DNA from: a virus
Direction: 5' to 3' (one strand)
Virus record (IMG/VR): IMGVR_UViG_3300044673_000278
Coordinates: 62,001-126,000 of that record
DNA: 64,000 nucleotides
How positions within the stretch are numbered: position 1 is the first letter of the stretch; every line of letters begins with the position of its first letter. The notes beneath the pieces were generated by a model, which was not told where the DNA came from, did not search any database, and saw only the letters and a list, made by a program, of their open reading frames with translations. The position numbers were made by a program, and so were the translations under genes. Shown in pieces: positions 56,415 through 64,000 of the stretch.

Positions 56415-57725
56415 ATGCCCAGATTAAGTCTTTATCGCCCAAATCGTACTCGTGATTATCAGTTTTTGGATAGAACCATTCACGAAATGTACACTGTTGG
56501 TGGGTTGGATATCTACGTTCACAAATATCTGGGCCCAACACCCGGTGGAGAAGATTCAGCATTTTCGGGCAACGCCGATGCAACTCAACCAGTTTATGAT
56601 GATTTGAATCCGCTGAATATTCAAGATTTGCTGTTGCTAGAAAACAGAGACAGAGTTTATGCACCAGATGTTTATGTCATGCGTGGTGTTTATAATCAAC
56701 AAGATGTTGATTTTGATTTAACACAGTTTGGATTGTTTCTAAACAACGATACTCTGTTTATCACGTTTCACTACAACGACATGATCGACACATTTGGTAG
56801 AAAATTAATGACAGGCGATGTTTTGGAATTGCCTAATTTGCGTGATTTTCATCCACTGAATCCCAATTTGCCACGAGCATTACCGAAGTATTATGTGATT
56901 CAGGATGCTGCTTTTGCCAGCGAGGGCTTCAGTCAAACATGGTTGCCACACTTGTGGCGTGTCAAAGCCACACCACTCACAGACGCACAAGAATACAATT
57001 CAATCACAGACAAGCCCATGGTACAAGAAAACATTTGGGACAACGGCAACTTCTATCCTGCAGGCACTGTGGTTAACTATGGTGATGTTTACTATCAATC
57101 TACACAGAACGTTCCTGCTGGGACAGACATAACTGATACCAGTTTCTGGTCTGAGTACACTCCCAACACCATCAGCGATGTACAAGGCACAAGACAAAAA
57201 GATTACGAAATCAACGATGCTATTCTTACACAAGCTGATGTTGAAGTGCCACTGTCGGGTTACGATCCCACAAAGTTTTATATTCTTCCCACACAAGACG
57301 GACAACCTGCCAACCCCGATGGCCTCACTGCTGACAGCACAGTCACAGTAGACGGCACACAAGGAGGTATGGGCGTTACTCCCAAGAGCGATGGGTACAC
57401 CATTGGTTACCTTACCGGCGATGGCATTGCACCCAATGGATTGCCTGTTACCCCTGGAGTAAGTTTTCCTATCAATCCTGTGGCCGGCGACTATTGTTTG
57501 CGCTTAGATTACAGACCCAATCGTTTGTTCCGCTATGACGGTGCTCGCTGGATCAAGCTCGAAGATCGAGTTCGTACAGACCTCAACAATGGACCAGACA
57601 ACAAAACACTGCGTTCGAGCTTTGTTAATAACGACGCAACTGTTAATACCACAGATCGAGGCCCAATACCAAGTCGTCAGAGCCTCAGCGAACTACTCAA
57701 ACCCAGGGCCGACAACGGCGGTTAA
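56415..57725 (+). CDS. 14: Neck protein gp14-like (436 aa)
   Basis: N-terminal pattern of gp14 in marine T4-like phages: SLYRPNRTRDYQFLDRTIHE, MYTVGGLDIYVHKYLGP, LLLLENRDRVYAPDVYVMRG, then GRKLMTGDVLELPNLRDFHP. Longer than T4 gp14 (256) because of a C-terminal beta-rich extension from about residue 200. Forms the head-tail collar with gp13 and gp15. First gene of the plus-strand run with gp15 and the Nudix gene. Confidence 0.75.
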   Translation: MPRLSLYRPNRTRDYQFLDRTIHEMYTVGGLDIYVHKYLGPTPGGEDSAFSGNADATQPVYDDLNPLNIQDLLLLENRDRVYAPDVYVMRGVYNQQDVDFDLTQFGLFLNNDTLFITFHYNDMIDTFGRKLMTGDVLELPNLRDFHPLNPNLPRALPKYYVIQDAAFASEGFSQTWLPHLWRVKATPLTDAQEYNSITDKPMVQENIWDNGNFYPAGTVVNYGDVYYQSTQNVPAGTDITDTSFWSEYTPNTISDVQGTRQKDYEINDAILTQADVEVPLSGYDPTKFYILPTQDGQPANPDGLTADSTVTVDGTQGGMGVTPKSDGYTIGYLTGDGIAPNGLPVTPGVSFPINPVAGDYCLRLDYRPNRLFRYDGARWIKLEDRVRTDLNNGPDNKTLRSSFVNNDATVNTTDRGPIPSRQSLSELLKPRADNGG

Positions 57726-57728
57726 CAT

Positions 57729-59129
57729 ATGCAGCAATATTTTTACGATGAACAAATACGTCGATTCTTACTTCAGTTCACAAGAATCTTTTCAGGGTTT
57801 CAAATTGAATACGGACGCGACGAAAACAATCCAGAAGCTGCTGCTCTGCTGAGAGTACCTATTCGCTATGGTGATTCCAGCCGCCAAGCACAGACCATCT
57901 TGCAAGAAAACTCAGCCAGCAGTTTGCCTTCAACACCGCTGATGACGTTTTACATTGCAGCACTGAATTACGATCGTCCGCGTATGCAGGAGCCTTACTT
58001 TGTGAGCAAAGTAAATGTGCGCCAACGTACCTACGACACTGCTACAGAAACATACGAAACCACACAAGGCAATGCTTTTACCATTGAGCGACTGATGCCT
58101 GTACCGTATGCTCTGACACTGAACTTGGATCTATGGACCTCTAACACCAATCAAAAACTACAGCTCATGGAGCAGATCCTTACGCTGTTCAACCCCAGCC
58201 TGGAAATTCAAAGCACAGACAACTATCTGGACTGGACCAGTTTGAGTGTAGTAGAATTAGAAAGCGTAAACTGGAGCAGCAGAACCATTCCCATTGGCAC
58301 TGAAAATCCCATTGACATTGCTACTCTGCGTTTTAACTTACCAATCTGGATTAGCCCTCCAGCCAAAGTCAAGAAGCTGGGTGTTGTGGAACGAATCATT
58401 GCTTCCATGTACGATGCCCAAGGTGACTTGGTCAATGCTGTGGTCAACAACGACTTACTGTTGGGCACACGACAAGTTATCACTCCGTACAACTATGCTA
58501 CTGTACTAATTGGCAACAAAATACAATGTTTGCAGCAACAATATCTTGCACAAGAACCTGACAACGACAGCTTGCAAGAAACAGTTATTGTCCCTGACAG
58601 CAACTTGCTATGGCCTGCTGTAATCAACTTGTATGGCACACTGAGACCAGGTATCAGTCAAATGCGATTGGAGCAGCCCGACGGGTCGGAAGTGGTCGGC
58701 ACGATCTCTATAGATCCCAACGATGATAGATTCTTGTTGTACACTGTGGACGAAGACACTGTTCCGCAAAATACTTTGGCCCCAGTTGACGCTATTATCA
58801 ATCCTCAAGCAACAGGTCCTCGACCTGAAGATTCAACATTGGCCGGTGTTAGATATTTGTTAACCGAAGGCACAGGCAGTGGCGAAAATATTGCTGCCGC
58901 AAGTGCATGGATTGGCGAAAACGGTCGTCCCTTGGTCGCTCAAGCCAATGACATTATTGAATACACTTCGCAAGGATACTGGCGTGTGGTGTTTATTGCT
59001 GCGGCACAAACTGCAACCCAGTACGTAACTAACATAACTACAGGTACACAATATTTCTGGACAGGCGAAGAATGGATCAAGAGTTATCAGGGCGTGTACC
59101 CCGGCGGAAAATGGAGACTGGTTCTGTAA
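57729..59129 (+). CDS. 15: Tail completion/sheath stabiliser gp15-like (466 aa)
   Basis: The N-terminal 220 residues match gp15: YFYDEQIRRFLLQFTRIFSG, ALLRVPIRYGDSSR, MPVPYALTLNLDLWTSNTNQ, then LRFNLPIWISPPAKVKKLG (about 200-218). The C-terminal half is an additional beta-rich extension. T4 gp15 (272 residues) caps the tail and stabilises the sheath. Gap of three bases after gp14-like. Confidence 0.8.
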   Translation: MQQYFYDEQIRRFLLQFTRIFSGFQIEYGRDENNPEAAALLRVPIRYGDSSRQAQTILQENSASSLPSTPLMTFYIAALNYDRPRMQEPYFVSKVNVRQRTYDTATETYETTQGNAFTIERLMPVPYALTLNLDLWTSNTNQKLQLMEQILTLFNPSLEIQSTDNYLDWTSLSVVELESVNWSSRTIPIGTENPIDIATLRFNLPIWISPPAKVKKLGVVERIIASMYDAQGDLVNAVVNNDLLLGTRQVITPYNYATVLIGNKIQCLQQQYLAQEPDNDSLQETVIVPDSNLLWPAVINLYGTLRPGISQMRLEQPDGSEVVGTISIDPNDDRFLLYTVDEDTVPQNTLAPVDAIINPQATGPRPEDSTLAGVRYLLTEGTGSGENIAAASAWIGENGRPLVAQANDIIEYTSQGYWRVVFIAAAQTATQYVTNITTGTQYFWTGEEWIKSYQGVYPGGKWRLVL

Positions 59130-59554
59130 GAGCTGTAGGCGTTTGGTTTCGCAGTGCCGAAACTGGACGTTATCTTTATCTGTTGCGCAACGACACCAAA
59201 CATCCGGGGACCTGGGGCTTACCGGGTGGCAAAGTAGAGTCAGGCGAAACACTGCTAGGCGGCATGGAACGCGAGTGCATCGAAGAACTGGGTTTCTTCC
59301 CCGAATATCAGCACCTGGTGCCTCTAGAAAAATTCACATCATCAGACGGACAATTTGAATACAACACTTGGGTGTGTGTTGTAGCATCAGAATTTCGCCC
59401 CAATCTCAATCACGAACATCTAGGTTACGCTTGGATCGATCGTGGCAACTGGCCTAGACCCATGCATCCAGGGCTGTGGTCAACTGTAAACATTGATGCA
59501 GTTCAAGGCAAGATAGACACTGTAGAGCGCTATCTTGCCGAGCATGCCAATTAA
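59111..59554 (+). CDS. Nudix hydrolase
   Basis: 147 residues from ATG 59111 (overlaps the end of gp15-like by 19 bases). Full Nudix box GxxxxxExxxxxxxREUxEExGU: G40 to G61 with E46, R54, E55, E58 and E59 (GKVESGETLLGGMERECIEE). Plan GX5EX7REUXEEXGU intact. Hydrolyses a nucleoside diphosphate linked to X; possible targets are capped RNA, (d)NTPs or NDP-sugars. The last is attractive given the glycan island but unproven. Confidence 0.88.
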   Translation: METGSVRAVGVWFRSAETGRYLYLLRNDTKHPGTWGLPGGKVESGETLLGGMERECIEELGFFPEYQHLVPLEKFTSSDGQFEYNTWVCVVASEFRPNLNHEHLGYAWIDRGNWPRPMHPGLWSTVNIDAVQGKIDTVERYLAEHAN

Positions 59555-62500
59555 GCCTGGCTTTCGAAATACTGCAACTGAATTTCAGCCAGCGGGTTAG
59601 ATACTGTTGTCAATGCTGTTAACTGAATTGCCAACACTTCTGGTCCGTTGGGGTAAACGCCAGTACCAGGAACTGCCGAAGTACCCATTTGTTTAACTGA
59701 ACTCAAATCCAATGTACCCGAGTTAGTGGTACTAATCGGGATAGCAAACAATCTTTCACCACCAGTTAGTTCTGTAGTAATAGCAGTCACTGTTAGGTTC
59801 AGATCATTAGCCGGAGTAGATCCACCAATGACGTTGCCTAAAATTCTTAGGGTGTCGCCAATTGCATAACCAGTGCCTGGGTTTTGCACTGTGATCTGAA
59901 CAGTGTTGTTGTTGTAAGTGGTGCCAGTGGCTGTGAGTTGCACTGTGAGGTTGGCTCCCGAACCTGAGCTCGACACCACAGTAGGCGTTAAGTTAGCATA
60001 GGTACGAGAATTACCAAAAGTCGGCTTGGTACCGCTCTTGGTAAAGCCACCAACGGATCCATACGACGAGCCAGTTAAACCACCGGTTGTTTCGTCAGTG
60101 TAGTTTGGCGCAGTTGAGAACTCGCACAAACTAGGTTGATAGCCACCACCTAAGTTGTTGATGCCTGTCCATGCTGTGCTTGCGGCATTGATGTTGCTGG
60201 GGTTGAGAATACCTTCAACTAGATAACGGCCAGCGGTGATGTTGATAATCATGTTCTTCAGTGTGACTTGAGCGCGGTTGATCAGGTCACGTTCGCCAAG
60301 ATCGCCGATGACACCGTTTGATACGCTGGGGCTGAGTCGCATACAGAATGCCACTTGCTTCTGGCCCACGGTGGCTGGCAGACCATAGTTCACGCGGTTG
60401 AATGTAAATTGATAACCTTCGTCGCCATCAAAGTTACCGTCCATGATTACTGAACTACCCCAGTGGTTAATCAACGGAGTACAAGTATTGGAGATCAAGA
60501 TAACACCAGTGTTGGCGTCATGGCTGGTAGCTGCAGAACTAGTAAAGCTGCGGTTAGCACCTTCGATCCACTGTGTAAATGTTGCTGCACGAGTACATCC
60601 AGTAAGGTCGTTACCACTCTTGCCCGAGTACTTGATGATTTCACTGTCGATCATCACATATGCAGGATATGTTACACTAGCAGGCGGGTAATACGTAGCA
60701 TCTACGAGAGAGATTGTGGTTTGACTTGCGTCAATTGCACTGGCCAAACGGTTCACTGGAGTTTCGTTAATGGCTTCGTAGCGAGCAGGCAAGTTACCTG
60801 AACGCATGTAAGCTTCATAGTTAACGTTGTTGTTGGGACGACGATGGCAAGGAATCATTTCGCCTGTTTGTCCACGAATCATCCATTGTGCATAACCTGC
60901 ACCATACCATGAATATTCAATACCCAACATCTGCATGCGGCCTGTGTTGAGTGTGTAGCCACTGGGTCCTGTACCGTCAAGTGGGTCAATGTTGAAGTCT
61001 GCTTGTTTGACACGGATTTCCTGGCGCAAGCACATCTTCACACGGTTCTGGTTAGATACACCTCGATACACAGGCACCACAGTCATACGTTGTTCATCCA
61101 AGATACTTGTCACAGTGTGTGTCATTCCTCGGATCACAACCACGTCGCCGTTGTTAAGCTGTTCTTGGAAGCGACTGATTTCGTTGCCCACAACCAAGTT
61201 AGATCCTGCACCCACGGACACTAGACCAGCAACTTGGAAGGTTGAACTGCGTTGCACTGCATTGATATTTTGTCCGTCACACTCCCAGAACAATCCGTTT
61301 TGATCATCAAAGATACCTGCACGAATAGATGCGCCTTGCCAGGCTTCCATGTTGACTCGTGGCTGAGGAGCTAGTTCAGGTGTAGTAGAACCAAGAGTTT
61401 CTTGTGCTTCAACTGTAAAAGTTAAATCGCTAACAATGCTGGTCACAACATAGCCAGTGTTGTTGTATCCAGATGTGCTCACACCAGAAAGTTCAAGCAC
61501 AGCGCCTGGATTCAGACCATGTTCAAGATCAGTTGTAACGGTAATGGTACTACCCGCTACTGTACCACTAGCAGTAATTGATGTGATATCAAATGTAGGT
61601 TTGAGCATGGTACCTGATGTGAACAAGATACCCTTACCAGACTGATAGCGGAAGTATTTTTTGGTCTGTCGTGCGGCACTGGCACCACGAGTAGGCACGC
61701 CTGGTCCCATGATAACACCTCCGTCGAAGGGTCTTGGCAGGAATGTAGCGTTGCTGCGAACGTTGATAATACCAGTTAGAGAGCCCGATACTGCGGCACC
61801 TGCTTTGGCAGTGAATGTGAATGTGGTTGTCGACGGTACACTGACTACGTAAAAACTACCCAATGCATATGCATAGTTTGTACCAGCGGTCATGTCAACC
61901 AAAATTGGGGTGCCAGGAACTAATCCGTGAGCGTATGTGGTTGTTACTGTGATGGTACTTGGATTGTTACCATCACTGACAATACTCACAATGTCTAAGT
62001 CTGCCCCAGTAAACGGATATGCTTCGCGAACCACTGTGTCAGTTCGATTCAATGGGTATCCTAGTGGATATCCTGGGTCACGATGTGGGTAGTAAGAAAA
62101 GTTGTTGGTGTTGTACCCATCAGCAGATATAATGTTAATACCGTTAACATCTGGATCAACAGACGACAATACAGTACAATATTCACCTTCGCCTTCGCCA
62201 ATGCCGTGATCAGGTGCGTTGACTGCCACTAACGGAATATTGGCGTTGGTGCTGGCATTGTACAAGCCAGTCATACGCACCATCAAAGATCCTGCACCTG
62301 CAAGTGTCAGCGGCGTTGAACTAAAAGCGCCACGGCTGATAGTCTGTAGACCGTTTACTGCTGTGTTAATGGCAGTGTGTTGTACTAATTCAACGTTGCC
62401 GCTGAGTTTTTGTATGATACTGCCCACAGCAGCTGAATTTACGCTGGGAATGTTATACCAGCCTCTAGTTAGATCTAATTCTGTACCGTTGGCAATTTCA

Positions 62501-63519
62501 ATTACTCTACCAATTTCAACGCTGGGTACAACATAGATTGCGTTGCCTGCACTAATGTTGGCACCGCCTGAGTTGGTGTTGTTGGTTTGTCTAATTACAG
62601 TGAGAGTGTTAGAACTAACGTTGGTCACCGCCATGACTTCAAACACATTGGCAGTATTGGTTTGAACAATCACATAAGAACCGTCGCTAATACCTGCTGC
62701 TGCAACGTTGGCGCAGACTACAGAAGTTGTTGCTGTAGAAGTGATGTTGGTAGAAATAGTTGTACCACCGGAGGTTGGACGGGGGATGATCAGCACGTTA
62801 TCGCCGATACTGAATCCAGTACTGCTAGCTACTTTAAATGTACGATCTTGCGGACTTGGTACTTCCTGAGTTAAGTATGTACTGGTCAGTACCGTAGTGT
62901 TACCTTGTGTTTGGCTGATTAGCAAAGCAAAGTCGTTGGCTACCCACTCTGGGCTTCCAGGGTTGTTCAATCTCACAGATGTATCAACGTTGGATGTAAT
63001 AGTATCATCGCCAGCAATCATAGCCACATAACCATTAGTTGAATAGTTAATATCTGCACCAGTATATTCAAAGAATCCTGGAATGTTGTTATTGGTTGAA
63101 AAATTCTGCCACTTGGTATTTTGCAAACCGTATTCAAAGTCAGCATCAATCAGAGCTTCGGGGTTGGCAATACGGCTACGTCCAATTGCATCAAGACCAA
63201 ACCCATAAGGTTGTGTGTAAATTTGTTGAGTTTCAACCCATACTGCTAGTTTATCACCGGCGCTCATTGAGCTGGTATCGGCATCCAGTGTGAGTGTAGT
63301 TACTCCATCGTATGCTGTAGGAAAGTCGTTGGTTGTGCCAGCTGCCCACGACACTGAACCACCCAACGCTGGATCTCCAAAGTTGTAAATGCAGATACCG
63401 TCAGTGGTATTGTAGATGGCCAAAAACTCATCTAAGTTCACACGTCCTTGCACTTTGACAGTACCCAGCCCTGCGGTACCCGGTGTAAAAACGTATTGGT
63501 TAACTCTTTGTCGTGCCAT
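59551..63519 (-). CDS. Very large tail/baseplate structural protein (1322 aa)
   Basis: Beta-rich with repeated Gly/Thr/Asn-rich units. A conserved central block near residues 740-920 (KKYFRYQSGKGILFTSG, GIFDDQNGLFWECDGQNI, EYSWYGAGYAQWMIRGQTGE, EAYMRSGNLPARYE) is widespread in marine T4-like phages as a tail or baseplate component (recollection). The C terminus has an NPGTGY repeat like the 7409 gene. No peptidase or lysozyme motif. Its stop overlaps the Nudix gene stop. Confidence 0.75.
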   Translation of the reverse strand: MARQRVNQYVFTPGTAGLGTVKVQGRVNLDEFLAIYNTTDGICIYNFGDPALGGSVSWAAGTTNDFPTAYDGVTTLTLDADTSSMSAGDKLAVWVETQQIYTQPYGFGLDAIGRSRIANPEALIDADFEYGLQNTKWQNFSTNNNIPGFFEYTGADINYSTNGYVAMIAGDDTITSNVDTSVRLNNPGSPEWVANDFALLISQTQGNTTVLTSTYLTQEVPSPQDRTFKVASSTGFSIGDNVLIIPRPTSGGTTISTNITSTATTSVVCANVAAAGISDGSYVIVQTNTANVFEVMAVTNVSSNTLTVIRQTNNTNSGGANISAGNAIYVVPSVEIGRVIEIANGTELDLTRGWYNIPSVNSAAVGSIIQKLSGNVELVQHTAINTAVNGLQTISRGAFSSTPLTLAGAGSLMVRMTGLYNASTNANIPLVAVNAPDHGIGEGEGEYCTVLSSVDPDVNGINIISADGYNTNNFSYYPHRDPGYPLGYPLNRTDTVVREAYPFTGADLDIVSIVSDGNNPSTITVTTTYAHGLVPGTPILVDMTAGTNYAYALGSFYVVSVPSTTTFTFTAKAGAAVSGSLTGIINVRSNATFLPRPFDGGVIMGPGVPTRGASAARQTKKYFRYQSGKGILFTSGTMLKPTFDITSITASGTVAGSTITVTTDLEHGLNPGAVLELSGVSTSGYNNTGYVVTSIVSDLTFTVEAQETLGSTTPELAPQPRVNMEAWQGASIRAGIFDDQNGLFWECDGQNINAVQRSSTFQVAGLVSVGAGSNLVVGNEISRFQEQLNNGDVVVIRGMTHTVTSILDEQRMTVVPVYRGVSNQNRVKMCLRQEIRVKQADFNIDPLDGTGPSGYTLNTGRMQMLGIEYSWYGAGYAQWMIRGQTGEMIPCHRRPNNNVNYEAYMRSGNLPARYEAINETPVNRLASAIDASQTTISLVDATYYPPASVTYPAYVMIDSEIIKYSGKSGNDLTGCTRAATFTQWIEGANRSFTSSAATSHDANTGVILISNTCTPLINHWGSSVIMDGNFDGDEGYQFTFNRVNYGLPATVGQKQVAFCMRLSPSVSNGVIGDLGERDLINRAQVTLKNMIINITAGRYLVEGILNPSNINAASTAWTGINNLGGGYQPSLCEFSTAPNYTDETTGGLTGSSYGSVGGFTKSGTKPTFGNSRTYANLTPTVVSSSGSGANLTVQLTATGTTYNNNTVQITVQNPGTGYAIGDTLRILGNVIGGSTPANDLNLTVTAITTELTGGERLFAIPISTTNSGTLDLSSVKQMGTSAVPGTGVYPNGPEVLAIQLTALTTVSNPLAEIQLQYFESQA

Positions 63520-63522
63520 CTC

Positions 63523-63912
63523 TTAAACTCCAAATATGATTTGATTCGCAGTCAATCTTGCCTGCGTGGTTGTACTAAATTTATCGTAACTCACAGCACC
63601 TGTGGCGATTTTGCTGTTGGTCACAGTTGCATCACTGGGCGTACCAGTGTACAGTGTGTCGCCCATGATGATGCCAAAAAATGGTGTCAATGCCGCAGGC
63701 GCTGTGGTAAAACTTATGGTAGATCCTGATATCGAAAAGTCCACTCCGGGGTTTTGTGTCTCTCCGTTGAGCACTACCATCATAGCAAACGCAGTAGGGG
63801 GATTAAACGAAATACCTCCCACTGTGATCGGAAAGGACGTTGTTGAGCCGTCAAAGCTCAAACTATCCATTTTTCTATACTGACCTATTTGTGGTGTATT
63901 GCCTATGTACAT
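63523..63912 (-). CDS. Tail-fibre-type protein (129 aa)
   Basis: Starts MYIGNTPQIGQYRKMDSLSF, typical of phage fibre/virion proteins; ends with VTNSKIATGAVSYDKFSTTT, a beta/trimerisation-type stretch. One-base overlap (TAATG) with the gene upstream and a three-base gap before the large tail gene. Probably a small fibre or baseplate component. Confidence 0.7.
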   Translation of the reverse strand: MYIGNTPQIGQYRKMDSLSFDGSTTSFPITVGGISFNPPTAFAMMVVLNGETQNPGVDFSISGSTISFTTAPAALTPFFGIIMGDTLYTGTPSDATVTNSKIATGAVSYDKFSTTTQARLTANQIIFGV

Positions 63913-64000
63913 TATAATCTTCCTACAACAACTTCGATGGTGCCTTCGACTCCTACAAAGTCTTCCAGTGCTTTACCAATCACTGAACCAATGGCCGGTG
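63912..64000 (-). CDS. C-terminal end of a virion-type protein, cut by the window edge
   Basis: Only the last 28 codons are present: PAIGSVIGKALEDFVGVEGT then IEVVVGRL and stop. The stop overlaps the ATG of the next gene. The ending resembles structural genes of T4-like phages. Nothing more can be said. Confidence 0.55.
   Translation of the reverse strand, partial: PAIGSVIGKALEDFVGVEGTIEVVVGRL

Noticed and set aside
1-64000. CRISPR arrays, insertion sequences, integrase or attachment sites
   Set aside because: No regularly spaced repeats, no transposase or integrase motifs were recognised on either strand by eye.

Overview
This window is part of the genome of a T4-like tailed phage (a contractile-tail myovirus, most like the uncultured marine and freshwater T4-type phages). 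The evidence is a set of recognisable T4 orthologues: helicase gp41, primase gp61, a gp62-like clamp-loader subunit, UvsW, UvsX, UvsY, gp32, the terminase pair gp16/gp17, sheath gp18, tube gp19, head completion gp4, neck/tail proteins gp13/gp14/gp15-like, DexA and a gp1-like dNMP kinase. Two promoter classes support this: sigma70-type early promoters (TTGACC-N17-TATAAT) and T4-type late boxes (TATAAATA or NTAAATA). A Gram-negative host is inferred from the sigma70 promoters and the large set of surface-glycan genes. No tRNA, rRNA, insertion sequence or CRISPR array was seen. Coding density is very high and stop/start overlaps (ATGA, TAATG) are the rule.

Layout: 1-5 kb holds virion-type proteins and a large DUF6267-like protein that appears to join two nucleotidyltransferase-like domains. 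5-8.5 kb holds gp41, gp61 and a beta-rich virion protein. 8.5-16.1 kb mixes replication genes (gp62-like, UvsW) with accessory genes: a 192-residue DnaE-like mini-polymerase, two SGNH hydrolases, an amidinotransferase and a cupin. 16.2-20.4 kb is an early region of very small genes, many behind their own sigma70 promoter, with a AAA+ ATPase. 20.4-29.6 kb is a surface-glycan island: glycosyltransferases, three related GT-B/capsule-type proteins, methyltransferases, a polysaccharide pyruvyl transferase and a nucleotidyltransferase-cupin fusion. 29.6-33.7 kb is the recombination block UvsY-UvsX-radical SAM-gp32. 33.8-40.4 kb carries a conserved 626-residue protein, gp17, an SGNH protein and two radical SAM enzymes. 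40.4-46.3 kb encodes a secreted nuclease, probable internal head proteins with T4-like capsid-targeting N termini, and gp16. 46.3-52.2 kb is gp4, tail tube-type proteins, gp19 and a very long gp18. 52.2-59.6 kb holds an HNH protein, dNMP kinase, DexA, a fourth SGNH protein and the neck proteins gp13/14/15 with a Nudix hydrolase. 59.6-64 kb is a 1322-residue tail/baseplate protein and fibre-like genes.

Most genes lie on the minus strand. Plus-strand islands (3322-4950, 8511-8888, 21948-25133, 52303-52647, 56415-59554) are each preceded by a late box, so they are probably late-expressed. Main points of interest: the mini-DnaE protein, a candidate set of injected internal head proteins, many late promoters placed 4-7 nt from the start codon (apparently leaderless mRNAs), conserved C-terminal tails whose codons carry the next gene's ribosome binding site, and the DUF6267-like double nucleotidyltransferase.
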